Of a stretch of 64,000 nt of DNA, positions 48,767 to 56,195 are shown piece by piece. Numbering within the stretch: the first letter of the stretch is position 1; each line of letters opens with the position of its first letter. The notes under the pieces were generated by a model. The model saw nothing but the letters and a program-made list of their open reading frames with translations, was not told where the DNA came from and did not search any database. The DNA lies in contig NZ_CP054690.1 of assembly GCF_013348805.1 (NCBI RefSeq), positions 3,410,001-3,474,000 of the forward strand, given 5' to 3'. A program made the translations under genes and the position numbers. This DNA comes from Rhodococcus sp. W8901 (GTDB lineage: Bacteria > Actinomycetota > Actinomycetes > Mycobacteriales > Mycobacteriaceae).

Positions 48767-49434
48767 TGCCGAGCACCCGCCGGGGGTTGAGTGATCACCG
48801 TCACAGGCGTCAATTGTTCACCGCGAGCCTGGATCCGGCCGTCGTTGACGGGCGGCGGCGTGGCGGCGGGAGGCGCGGTCGCGGGGGCAGGCGGCGTCGC
48901 CCGAGGCGCCGCCGGCTCGGCCACGGGCGGAGGCGTCCGGTCCAGCGGAGCGACCGGCTTACCCTCGGCGGGCTTCGGAGTGCCGATCACCTCGACGCTG
49001 CCGTCGGTGGACACGACCAGTCGCGCTGGATCCTTCACCGGGATCAGCCCCTGCTCGGCAGCCTTCTCCGCGAGCACCGGCGCCGAGTTGCCCGCCGCGA
49101 CGTCACGCTGGAGCGCCGCCGTCCGCTCGCGCAGGCCCTGGTTGTGAGCGCGCGCGTCCGCGAGCTGGTACGAATCCTCGGCGGACCGTGTCGTCAACAG
49201 CAGAGTCGTCGCGAGACCGAGGCACAGCAGGCCGATGATGGTGGCCACGAACGGGATCCGGGCCACGATCGCGCGCGGCGACGACGGAGTCGACGCCGTC
49301 GAGGTCGGCCGGGCGCCGCCCACGACGGATGCCCGCTGCTGCCGGCGCTCGTATGCCTTCTGCGCCGCACTGGACCGCCGGACACGCGCGGACCCGATAC
49401 CGGTGGACGTCATCCGAACCGTCATGTCAGTCAC
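48763..49434 (-). CDS. ftsL: FtsL-like divisome protein
   Basis: A 223-residue bitopic protein: basic N-terminus, one transmembrane helix (about 60-80: [19 protein letters not shown]), a short coiled coil (about 85-115) and a Pro/Ala-rich tail that is longer than in most FtsL proteins. Identity rests on topology and position between rsmH and pbpB, where mycobacteria have the equivalent gene. It should bridge FtsQ/FtsB-like proteins to PbpB-FtsW. GTGA overlap with rsmH. Confidence 0.85.
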   Translation of the reverse strand: MTDMTVRMTSTGIGSARVRRSSAAQKAYERRQQRASVVGGARPTSTASTPSSPRAIVARIPFVATIIGLLCLGLATTLLLTTRSAEDSYQLADARAHNQGLRERTAALQRDVAAGNSAPVLAEKAAEQGLIPVKDPARLVVSTDGSVEVIGTPKPAEGKPVAPLDRTPPPVAEPAAPRATPPAPATAPPAATPPPVNDGRIQARGEQLTPVTVITQPPAGARQ

Positions 49435-50447
49435 GCTCCAGCCCTCCTGGCGATTCGTTCCGCTGCCCGCAGACGCACGGGCGCTGCTCTCGGGTTGTCT
49501 TCGATCTCCTGTTCGGACGCACGTTCCGCTCCTCGCGTGAGAATCCGGAACTCCGGCCCCATACCCGGCAGTTCCACCGGGAGGCCTTCAGGCGTCTTCG
49601 ACTTCGACAGTGGCGTCAGCTCCTGCTTGACCACTCGGTCCTCGAGCGACTGGTACGACATGAACACGACCCGACCACCGACCGCCAACGCGTCGAGGGC
49701 AGCGGGGATCGCGGCTCGCAGCGAATCGAGCTCGCCGTTGACCTCTACCCGAAGTGCCTGGAAGGTGCGCTTCGCGGGATGGCCACCCGTGCGGCGCGTA
49801 GCTGCCGGGATGGCGTCGTAGATGAGCTCGACCAGCGCGGCGCTGGTGGTGAACGGCTGCTTCTGACGACGGCGTACCACCTCGGAGGCGATCCGCCCCG
49901 CGAAGCGCTCCTCGCCGTACGTGCTCAGGATGCGCGCCAGCTCGCCGTGACTGTAGGTATTGAGCACCTCGGCCGCGGTGATCCCCGTCGTGGGGTTCAT
50001 CCGCATGTCCAACGGCGCGTCGACCGAGTAAGCGAATCCGCGCTCGGCCTCGTCCAACTGCATCGACGAGACACCCAGATCGAACAGGATGCCGTGCACC
50101 GTGCCAATCGGGTCCAGGCCGGCCTCCTCGAGCGCGTGGACGATGCCGTCGTAGCGCGTGTGCACGAAGGTGGTGCGGCCCGCATAGGGGGCCAGGCGCT
50201 CGGACGCGATGCGGAGCGCCTCGGGGTCACGATCGAGCCCGATGAGATGCAGGCCGGGATAGGTCCGCAGGAAATGCTCGGAGTGCCCACCCAGACCGAG
50301 TGTCGCGTCGATCATGACCGCGCCCTCGCCGAGGGGGTTGTGGGCTGTGAGTGCCGGCCCGAGAAGGTCGTCCGCGCGGTGCAGCAGCACCGGGACATGA
50401 CCGAACTCGCCGGGGACGGACCGGGTGTCGTCCTCGCCGTCGACCAT
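49431..50447 (-). CDS. rsmH: 16S rRNA (cytosine-1402-N4)-methyltransferase RsmH
   Basis: The 338-residue SAM-dependent enzyme methylates C1402 of 16S r[16 protein letters not shown] and the SAM site [17 protein letters not shown] are near the start. [28 protein letters not shown] and [14 protein letters not shown] are also typical. The ATG at 50447 was chosen because GGAGG lies 4 nt upstream; the frame is open 32 codons further, but that stretch is not conserved-looking. The 273-nt gap before it carries a 31-bp direct repeat. Confidence 0.95.
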   Translation of the reverse strand: MVDGEDDTRSVPGEFGHVPVLLHRADDLLGPALTAHNPLGEGAVMIDATLGLGGHSEHFLRTYPGLHLIGLDRDPEALRIASERLAPYAGRTTFVHTRYDGIVHALEEAGLDPIGTVHGILFDLGVSSMQLDEAERGFAYSVDAPLDMRMNPTTGITAAEVLNTYSHGELARILSTYGEERFAGRIASEVVRRRQKQPFTTSAALVELIYDAIPAATRRTGGHPAKRTFQALRVEVNGELDSLRAAIPAALDALAVGGRVVFMSYQSLEDRVVKQELTPLSKSKTPEGLPVELPGMGPEFRILTRGAERASEQEIEDNPRAAPVRLRAAERIARRAGA

Positions 50448-50604
50448 GGTTCCTCCGGCTCCTGCTCGATGCTGTGGGGCTTGCACGTGGTTGGGGGTCC
50501 GAAGAGGTGGTTCGGCGGGCTGTCGTCGACTGATGCGCTGCAACGAAACTCGCGAACGTCACTCTCCGGGAGAGCGAATGCCTCGAGGTCCCTGTCCGAT
50601 CGAG

Positions 50605-50674
50605 GAACCTGGCGCTGGGGAAGTGCGTCAGGGTCCCGGCGGTGAACCTGGCGCTGGGGAAGTGCGTCAGGGTC
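50605..50674. repeat. 31-bp perfect direct repeat between mraZ and rsmH
   Basis: Copies at 50605-50635 and 50644-50674 are identical over 31 bp with a 39-bp period. Each contains GGCGCTGGGGAAGTGCGTCA. They lie in the untranslated gap of the mraZ-rsmH transcript. Both repeats could be translated in one minus-strand frame (THFPSARF twice), but no gene is supported there. Confidence 0.85.
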
Positions 50675-50720
50675 ACACTCGGGCAGAGGCCTCGCGGCAC
50701 TCGCCTGTGGCGTCGGTGGG

Positions 50721-51152
50721 CTAGAAGATCCCCTCGAGCGCCTCGTCTCTGGCTTGTGAGTAGCTTTCCTCGTGCTCCGCGACGTAGGACTCCCATGCCT
50801 GGGCGTCCCAAATCTCGAGGAAGTCGACCGATCCGATCACCACGCAGTCCTTCGACAACCCCGCATAGCGACGATGGTCGGAAGACAACGTGATCCGTCC
50901 CTGGGCATCGGGATGCTGCTCGTCGGTTCCCGATGCAAGCGCACGCACGAATGCGCGAGCCTGCGGATTGCTTCGGGAAGCCGCTGACGCACGACGCGCA
51001 AGCGCGGTGAACTCCTCACGGGGGTACACCGCAAGGCTGTGGTCCTGCCCTTTAGTGACCATCAACCCTCCCGCCAACGCGTCCCGGAACTTCGCAGGCA
51101 ACGTGAGTCGCCCCTTGTCGTCGAGCTTCGGCGTATAGGTACCGAGAAACAT
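50721..51152 (-). CDS. mraZ: Transcriptional regulator MraZ
   Basis: A 143-residue protein with two SpoVT/AbrB-type repeats (about 1-60 with [22 protein letters not shown], and 78-135 with [18 protein letters not shown]). MraZ oligomers bind the promoter of their own division cluster and usually repress it. The ATG at 51152 has GGAGG 8 nt upstream and starts the conserved sequence; the frame is open further upstream through a palindrome. It is the first gene of the cluster, and three MraZ boxes lie about 95 nt before it. Confidence 0.95.
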   Translation of the reverse strand: MFLGTYTPKLDDKGRLTLPAKFRDALAGGLMVTKGQDHSLAVYPREEFTALARRASAASRSNPQARAFVRALASGTDEQHPDAQGRITLSSDHRRYAGLSKDCVVIGSVDFLEIWDAQAWESYVAEHEESYSQARDEALEGIF

Positions 51153-51192
51153 CTCGACACCTCCCGCCGGGGCCCTGTGGCGAACGTGTGGT

Positions 51193-51210
51193 CGATACCG
51201 GCCGGTATCG
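51193..51210. promoter_or_regulatory. 18-bp perfect palindrome in the mraZ leader
   Basis: CGATACCGGCCGGTATCG is fully self-complementary. It lies between the proposed mraZ transcription start (near 51246) and its ribosome-binding site, so it may be an operator for an unknown dimer or a cruciform/hairpin in the mRNA. Confidence 0.5.
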
Positions 51211-51247
51211 CCCTGCATTCTGGCGGGTCACTCACGCGATCCGCTGC

Positions 51248-51277
51248 GCACCACATTACCCCACTTTCCTCCACTTT
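51248..51277 (-). promoter_or_regulatory. Three MraZ boxes (10-bp direct repeats)
   Basis: On the minus strand AAAGTGGAGG (51268-51277), AAAGTGGGGT (51258-51267) and AATGTGGTGC (51248-51257) are contiguous. They match the AAAGTG(G/T)N3 repeat bound by MraZ in other bacteria. They overlap the likely promoter, consistent with autorepression of the whole cluster. Confidence 0.8.
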
Positions 51278-51280
51278 CAA
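51253..51280 (-). promoter_or_regulatory. Promoter of mraZ and the division cluster
   Basis: On the minus strand TTGAAA (51275-51280) and TAATGT (51253-51258) are 16 bp apart, and both are embedded in the MraZ boxes. Transcription would start near 51246, giving a 95-nt leader. Confidence 0.55.
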
Positions 51281-51610
51281 TCCGATCGGGGGGCCGATTT
51301 GACATCTGCGCGCGAATAACCGCAGATCACCGGGCATGGCTCGAAGTGGGGCGTTTCCGCCCACGTGATCGCAAACACGAGAGCCTCCCCGGCCCCGACG
51401 GAGGGCCCGCACTCGGCCGGCCGAGAAAACCCCAGTTCAACGCTCCGCCTCCCTGCGATAGCAGAACCTCGGATCGAACCCACCGGCGGCAGGAGCAGGC
51501 AGTGGGGACATGTGGGGGCAACGTGTGGGGAACTGTGGGTGAGGCGGGAGGGATCGGCCACGGACCCACACGGACCGACACGGCCACCGCGGACGCGCCG
51601 ACCGCACGAA
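51278..51610. other. Gene-free region upstream of mraZ, with GTGGG repeats
   Basis: No gene is supported here. On the plus strand GTGGG occurs at 51502, 51512, 51525 and 51535, in two pairs with exact 10-bp spacing, like the spacing of MraZ boxes but in the opposite orientation and about 230 bp from them. The run is also G-rich enough for a G-quadruplex. Short frames in the region look like shadows. Confidence 0.5.
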
Positions 51611-51653
51611 AAACGGCGATGGCGCGACCTTTGCGGTCGCGCCATCGCCGTTT
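51611..51653 (-). terminator. Strong terminator after the DUF3040 gene
   Basis: A perfect 19-bp stem (51611-51629 with 51635-51653) has a 5-nt loop and is followed on the minus strand by a run of five T. It lies 30 nt after the DUF3040 stop and insulates the mraZ promoter from upstream transcription. Confidence 0.88.
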
Positions 51654-51683
51654 CGAGAGCCTGGGCGTTTCTGACGCCGGAAG

Positions 51684-52124
51684 CTACTCCTGTTCGAATC
51701 TCCTGCGGAAGCGATCCTCCATCCGGGACGAGAATCCGCCGCCGGACTTCTTGCCTCCATGAGGCTTACGCGGATGCGATCCTCGCGCACCCGGCCCTTC
51801 ACCGGACGGGTCGTCCCCGTCGGGTACCGCTGCCAGATGCCCCTTCCCTCCACCGAACAGGAAGAGCACACCGGCACCGAACATAACGACGAACCCGATC
51901 ACACTGACGATCGGGAATCCGCCCAACCACAACACATCCAGAGCCACGCCCGCGATGAGCAGGACGAGACCCAACGCAAAGAGGGCCACCGCCTGCAATC
52001 GACGTTTTCCAGCGGGGGCACGCATTCGCCCGCCCCTCACCGTGGACGCGAACTTGGGATCCTCGGCGTAGAGAGCGCTCTCGATCTGATCGAGCATGCG
52101 CTGCTCGTGCTCGGAGAGTGGCAC
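51684..52124 (-). CDS. DUF3040 membrane protein
   Basis: A 146-residue protein with the family start PLSEHEQRMLDQIESALYAEDPKFAS (residues 2-27). Two transmembrane helices follow (about 44-66 and 69-92), then a Gly/Lys/Arg-rich C-terminal tail ending FRRRFEQE. DUF3040 is an actinobacterial family of unknown function, and a member lies at the same place beside mraZ in mycobacteria. The GTG at 52124 has GGGAGG 4 nt upstream, which overrides an upstream in-frame start. Confidence 0.87.
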   Translation of the reverse strand: MPLSEHEQRMLDQIESALYAEDPKFASTVRGGRMRAPAGKRRLQAVALFALGLVLLIAGVALDVLWLGGFPIVSVIGFVVMFGAGVLFLFGGGKGHLAAVPDGDDPSGEGPGARGSHPRKPHGGKKSGGGFSSRMEDRFRRRFEQE

Positions 52125-52328
52125 GGTACCTCCCCCGGCACTAAGAGTTGGCACCTCGCCGCGGTGCGGAGAGGTGGGTAACGGACTAGCGGTTACCTGA
52201 ATTCAATAATACGAGGAGAGTCCTCCTCTGACCACCTACTCCGTCGACGAGTTCCCACCGAATCGGCGACAATCCGGTATGCCCCACCAGAAGGGCCCGT
52301 GAACGTGTCCGGAATCACCGCATCCACG

Positions 52329-52946
52329 CTACGCCGAGAGCCCGGAAACAGCGCCCCGATTCGTCGCCCCGAGGCGATCCTCGACCGCAGTGAGGAACCT
52401 CCCCACCTCGAAATAGAACGCATCCGCATCCGCATCCGTCACGGTTCGCGTCACACCGGCTTCGATCGAGGCCCGGAGCGCGGAATGCTGGGCGAAGTAG
52501 TCGGCCCACTCCACGAAATCCGGTGCCGCCCGCGCCATGAGGACCCAAGCGCTCCGGGACCGAGGCCGCCTCGCCCGACCGGAGTTCGCCGCCCCTTCCA
52601 CCCCGGCGAGGACCGCAGCAGCACCACGGAGTGCCCCGAGGTACGCACAACGGAATCGTTCCGCAGCCTGGACCGCACCCGCCGCCTCCGACAGCAGACC
52701 GTCCGCGCGACGCAACAACGCGACCGCAGACATCGGAGCCGACACCGGCCCCGCCGGCCCGACCGGTGAACCCGACACGGCAGGACGCCCGGACGATCCA
52801 CAACCGGTCGCCGCGATCCTCGACCGCCCGGACATCGACCGCCGCTTCGGCACCGCCTCGCGCTCGACCACCTCTTCGGCATCCGCAGCTCCGACAGCAC
52901 CGACAGCACCGACACCCCGCGCAACTTCAGGCACGACCTTCGACAT
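52329..52946 (-). CDS. SAV_6107-like HEPN domain protein
   Basis: A 205-residue protein with a low-complexity, basic and Gly/Pro/Ser-rich first third (1-70). A helical domain follows (about 73-195: LLRRADGLLSEAAGAVQAAERFRCAYLGALRGAAAVL, RSRSAWVLMARAAPDFVEWADYFAQ). It resembles the SAV_6107 HEPN family of actinobacteria. HEPN proteins include RNases and toxins, but a canonical RxxxxH motif is not evident, so an RNase role is uncertain. ATG 52946 is preceded by GGGAGG at 11 nt. A perfect SOS box and a 19-bp hairpin lie upstream. Confidence 0.75.
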   Translation of the reverse strand: MSKVVPEVARGVGAVGAVGAADAEEVVEREAVPKRRSMSGRSRIAATGCGSSGRPAVSGSPVGPAGPVSAPMSAVALLRRADGLLSEAAGAVQAAERFRCAYLGALRGAAAVLAGVEGAANSGRARRPRSRSAWVLMARAAPDFVEWADYFAQHSALRASIEAGVTRTVTDADADAFYFEVGRFLTAVEDRLGATNRGAVSGLSA

Positions 52947-52984
52947 GACTTCGAGCACCTCCCAACGCTCCGAAGTTCGGGACC

Positions 52985-53029
52985 GCCGATCCGGTGATGT
53001 TCGCTTCCCTCGAACATCACCGGATCGGC
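52985..53029. repeat. 19-bp perfect inverted repeat in the HEPN leader
   Basis: GCCGATCCGGTGATGTTCG (52985-53003) pairs perfectly with 53011-53029 around the 7-nt loop CTTCCCT. It lies between the proposed HEPN promoter and its ribosome-binding site. With no T-run after it and divergent genes on both sides, it is not an ordinary terminator. Confidence 0.8.
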
Positions 53030-53033
53030 CATA

Positions 53034-53049
53034 TCGAACATGCGTTCGA
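53034..53049. promoter_or_regulatory. LexA (SOS) box between the HEPN and GNAT genes
   Basis: TCGAACATGCGTTCGA is a perfect match to the actinobacterial LexA consensus TCGAAC-N4-GTTCGA. On the minus strand it lies in the 17-bp spacer between TTGAAT (53053-53058) and GATATG (53030-53035), so LexA would block the HEPN gene promoter. On the plus strand it overlaps the -35 area of TATAAC (53059-53064), the likely -10 of the GNAT gene. Confidence 0.82.
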
Positions 53050-53108
53050 CCTATTCAATATAACTGGCCCCACCGACATGTCGTCAAGAGAGAAGGGTGA
53101 GCCCGCGC

Positions 53109-53729
53109 ATGGATGCGAGCACCGGCGAGAGCCCCGACACGAATCCGGAGTCCGCTCCGGTCGTCGTGGACCTGTCGGTATCCGACATGCGTGCCCGGCT
53201 TCCCGAGGCGCTGTCGATCTATGTGGCGGCCATGGGATACCCCCGCGGAACCGAGTACCACCGCGCACCCATGTGGACCGAGCACATGCAGCGAGCCGGA
53301 TGGCGCGCGGTCGGCGCGGTACAGGCCGATCCCGAACTCCCCGACCGCCCGGCACCGTTGGTCGCGATCGCCTACGGCTATCGCGGCGCCCCCGATCAGT
53401 GGTGGCAGCAGCAGGTGCGGCACGGGATGCAGGCGACCGGGTGGAGCCGGGAGCAGATCTCGTACGTTCTCGGTAGCTACTTCGAGCTGACCGAACTGCA
53501 CGTCCATCCGGACGCGCAGGGACACCGCCTGGGCGAGCGACTGCTCCGACGCCTGCTCGCCGACCGCCCGGAGCGTGGCGTACTGCTCTCCACCCCGGAG
53601 GTGGACGACGAGGACAACCGGGCCTGGCGCCTGTACCGGCGCACCGGGTTCCGCGACGTCGTCCGCCACTTCACCTTCGCGGGCGATCGCCGACCGTTCG
53701 CTGTTCTCGGACGGGGGTTGCCGCTGTGA
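53109..53729 (+). CDS. GNAT-family N-acetyltransferase
   Basis: A 206-residue protein of the acetyl-CoA-dependent GNAT superfamily. The acetyl-CoA site is in LTELHVHPDAQGHRLGERLLRRLL (about 135-158), followed by a YRRTGFRDV motif. It corresponds in position to Rv2170 of M. tuberculosis, beside lppM. The ATG at 53109 lies 11 nt after GAAGGG; a GTG at 53097 is equally possible. The stop overlaps the crtO start (GTGA), so an apparently SOS-linked promoter may also drive the carotenoid genes. The acetyl acceptor is unknown. Confidence 0.82.
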   Translation: MDASTGESPDTNPESAPVVVDLSVSDMRARLPEALSIYVAAMGYPRGTEYHRAPMWTEHMQRAGWRAVGAVQADPELPDRPAPLVAIAYGYRGAPDQWWQQQVRHGMQATGWSREQISYVLGSYFELTELHVHPDAQGHRLGERLLRRLLADRPERGVLLSTPEVDDEDNRAWRLYRRTGFRDVVRHFTFAGDRRPFAVLGRGLPL

Positions 53730-55354
53730 TACCGGAGTTCACGAGAGCCGCTGACGCTCGACTCGACGCGGTGGTGGTCGGTTCGGGCCACAATGCCCTG
53801 GTCTCGGCCTGCTATCTGGCCCGATCGGGATGGTCGGTGGAGGTTCTCGAACGGGACACCGTCGTCGGTGGCGCCGTCTCGACGGTCGAGCGGTTCCCGG
53901 GACACAAGGTGGATCGCGGGTCGTCGGCGCACATCATGATCCGGCACACCGGGATCATCGAAGAGCTCGACCTCGCCGCGCACGGACTGCGCTACATCGA
54001 CTGCGACCCGTGGGCGTTCGCCCCGGCGCCGGCGGGATCGGACCGACCGGGAATCGTCTTCCACCGCAGCCTCGATCGGACATGCCGATCCATCGAGGAA
54101 TCGTGCGGTGCGGCCGATGCGGACGCCTACCGACGTTTCGTCCGGACGTGGGGGCCGCGGACCGAGCGCGTGATGCGGGCCTTCGCGGCGCCGCCCACCG
54201 GAGGACACCTGCTGCGGTCGTTCTGGGGCCTCGACACGTCCGGGGGCGGCAGCGAGATCTCCCGCGAGTTCCTGACGTCGGGCGATGCGCTGCTCGACGA
54301 GTACTTCGACAGCGAACCGCTCAAGGCGGCACTCGCGTGGTTCGGTGCGCAGTCGGGTCCGCCGATGTCGGAGCCGGGAACCGCGCCGATGGTCGGGTTC
54401 GCGGCGCTGATGCACACGCTGCCACCCGGTCGAGCGGTCGGCGGCAGCGGCGCGCTGACGGCGGCGCTCGCCGCCCGGCTCGCCTCGGACGGTGGAACGG
54501 TCACGCTCGGTGACGGCGTGACCGAACTACGCAAGGACTCCGACGGCTGGACCGTGGTGACGGAGTCCGGACGTCGGATCCGTGCCCGCCGAGTCGTCGC
54601 CGGCTGCCACGTGCTGACCACTCTCGATCTGCTCGAACGCGGCGGCTACGACCGCGCCACACTCGACCGCTGGCGTCGCCGGATCCGGGTGGGGCCCGGC
54701 ATCGGCATGGTGCTGCGTCTAGGGACCGACGCGCTGCCGTCGTACCCGAGCGCGCCCTCCGATGCGACGGACGCGACCGCGACATCGGGCCTGCAACTCC
54801 TCGTCTCCGACCGGGCCCAGCTGCGGACGGCGCACGGAGCCGCCCTCGCCGGCGAGTTGCCCCCCGAACCGGCGGTGCTCGCGATGAGCTTCAGCGGCAT
54901 CGACCCGACGATCGCCCCCGCCGGCGAGCACCAGGTGACACTGTGGTCGCAGTGGCATCCTTACGCGTTGTCCGGCGGCCGCAACTGGGCGGATCTCGGC
55001 GAGAGCGAGGCCGATCGCATCGTCGCGAGTGTCGACGCCCTCGCACCCGGCTTCGCCGACAGCGTGCGTCACCGACACATCCAGACACCTGCGGACATCG
55101 AACGCGAGATGGGTCTGATCGGCGGCAACGTGATGCATGTGGAGATGTCACTGGACCAGATGTTCATGTGGCGTCCGATCCCCGAGCTGTCCGCGCACCG
55201 GGTACCGGACGCGGAGAACCTGTACCTCACCGGAGCGTCGACCCATCCCGGCGGTGGCGTGTCCGGCTCGAGCGGACGCAGCGCGGCGCGGGTCGCCCTG
55301 TCCGACGCGCGCGGTGGTCGACTGCGACAGGCGCTCCGCAAGCCCTTCCGATGA
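53726..55354 (+). CDS. crtO: CrtO-type carotenoid ketolase (FAD-dependent)
   Basis: A 542-residue FAD enzyme of the phytoene-desaturase superfamily. The dinucleotide fold is VVVGSGHNALVSACYLARSGWSVEVLERD (about 16-44). The C-terminal FAD motif is LYLTGASTHPGGGVSGSSGRSAA (about 500-522). The sequence closely recalls Rhodococcus CrtO, which adds a 4-keto group to beta- or gamma-carotene (for example VDRGSSAHIMIRH and PMSEPGTAPMVGFAALMH). GTGA and ATGA overlaps join it to the acetyltransferase and the hydratase-like genes. Confidence 0.88.
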   Translation: MIPEFTRAADARLDAVVVGSGHNALVSACYLARSGWSVEVLERDTVVGGAVSTVERFPGHKVDRGSSAHIMIRHTGIIEELDLAAHGLRYIDCDPWAFAPAPAGSDRPGIVFHRSLDRTCRSIEESCGAADADAYRRFVRTWGPRTERVMRAFAAPPTGGHLLRSFWGLDTSGGGSEISREFLTSGDALLDEYFDSEPLKAALAWFGAQSGPPMSEPGTAPMVGFAALMHTLPPGRAVGGSGALTAALAARLASDGGTVTLGDGVTELRKDSDGWTVVTESGRRIRARRVVAGCHVLTTLDLLERGGYDRATLDRWRRRIRVGPGIGMVLRLGTDALPSYPSAPSDATDATATSGLQLLVSDRAQLRTAHGAALAGELPPEPAVLAMSFSGIDPTIAPAGEHQVTLWSQWHPYALSGGRNWADLGESEADRIVASVDALAPGFADSVRHRHIQTPADIEREMGLIGGNVMHVEMSLDQMFMWRPIPELSAHRVPDAENLYLTGASTHPGGGVSGSSGRSAARVALSDARGGRLRQALRKPFR

Positions 55355-56172
55355 GCCCCCCGAACACAGTCATGCTGCGCGCCTCGGTGGCGCTCGCCGT
55401 CGCCGCGGTCGCCGCGCAGATCGTCTATCCGCTGGTGGACGGCCGATCCCGGGACGTGGTGACGGTCGCCGTGGTCGCGCTGCTGGCCGCCGCTTCGATC
55501 GTGCACGCCGTGGCCGTGCGCGGCGGACGGTGGGCCGCCGGGATGGTCCTGGCGACGGCCGGGGTCGGTCTGCTGTCCGAGGTGGTCGGAACCGCGACGG
55601 GCATCCCGTACGGCTGCTACGAGTACGCCACCGGACGGCTCGGCTGGGCCGTCGCCGACGTGCCGCTGGTGGTCCCGTTCGCGTGGACGGCGGGCTTCTA
55701 CCCGGTGTGGTGCGTCGCGTCGCGACTGACCCGCGCGCGGCTCCCCCGCATCGTCCTCGCGACGATCGGCGTCGTCGGCTGGGACCTGTATCTGGACCCG
55801 CAGATGGTCGCCGACGGCCAGTGGCGCTGGTGCGTCACCGATGCCGGGCTGCCCGGTGTCGAACACATTCCGCTCACCAACTACGCGGGCTGGGTCGTCG
55901 TCGCCCTCGCGATGGCGGTTCTCGTCACCCTCCTGGACGTGCTCGACCGTCGTCCCCGAACGACGCCGCTCCGGCACGACGCGGTGCCCACCGCACTGTT
56001 CCTGTGGACGTGGCTGGGCTCGGCGCTGGCCCACGCGGTGTTCCTCGACGCACCCGAACTACGGTACTCGGCCGTCTACGGCGCGGTCGCGATGGGCGTA
56101 CTGGGGGTGCCACTGCTCGTGGTTCTGGCGCGCACACGCCGGAACGAGCTGGACAACACCCCTACCGCCTGA
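55351..56172 (+). CDS. cruF: CruF-like carotenoid 1',2'-hydratase
   Basis: A 273-residue membrane protein with about seven helices of the carotenoid biosynthesis family PF04240. Typical segments are GIPYGCYEYATGRLGWAVADVPLVVPFAWTAGFYP and VGWDLYLDPQMVADGQWRW, with several Asp, Glu and Trp residues in the membrane. CruF and related enzymes hydrate the 1',2' double bond of gamma-carotene-type ends before glycosylation. ATGA overlap with crtO. The symbol rests on family and context. Confidence 0.75.
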   Translation: MSPPNTVMLRASVALAVAAVAAQIVYPLVDGRSRDVVTVAVVALLAAASIVHAVAVRGGRWAAGMVLATAGVGLLSEVVGTATGIPYGCYEYATGRLGWAVADVPLVVPFAWTAGFYPVWCVASRLTRARLPRIVLATIGVVGWDLYLDPQMVADGQWRWCVTDAGLPGVEHIPLTNYAGWVVVALAMAVLVTLLDVLDRRPRTTPLRHDAVPTALFLWTWLGSALAHAVFLDAPELRYSAVYGAVAMGVLGVPLLVVLARTRRNELDNTPTA

Positions 56173-56195
56173 CACGAATACCCGTGCCTGGCACG

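Noticed and set aside
50544-50720. A possible small protein with repeated THFPSARF in the mraZ-rsmH gap
   Set aside because: The frame continues into mraZ and rsmH shadows, has no ribosome-binding site, and the repeat is explained as a DNA repeat.
52193-52435. An 80-codon frame on the minus strand after the HEPN gene
   Set aside because: It overlaps the 3' end of the HEPN gene in another frame, starts with an Arg/Met repeat (MRMRMRS), and has no convincing ribosome-binding site.
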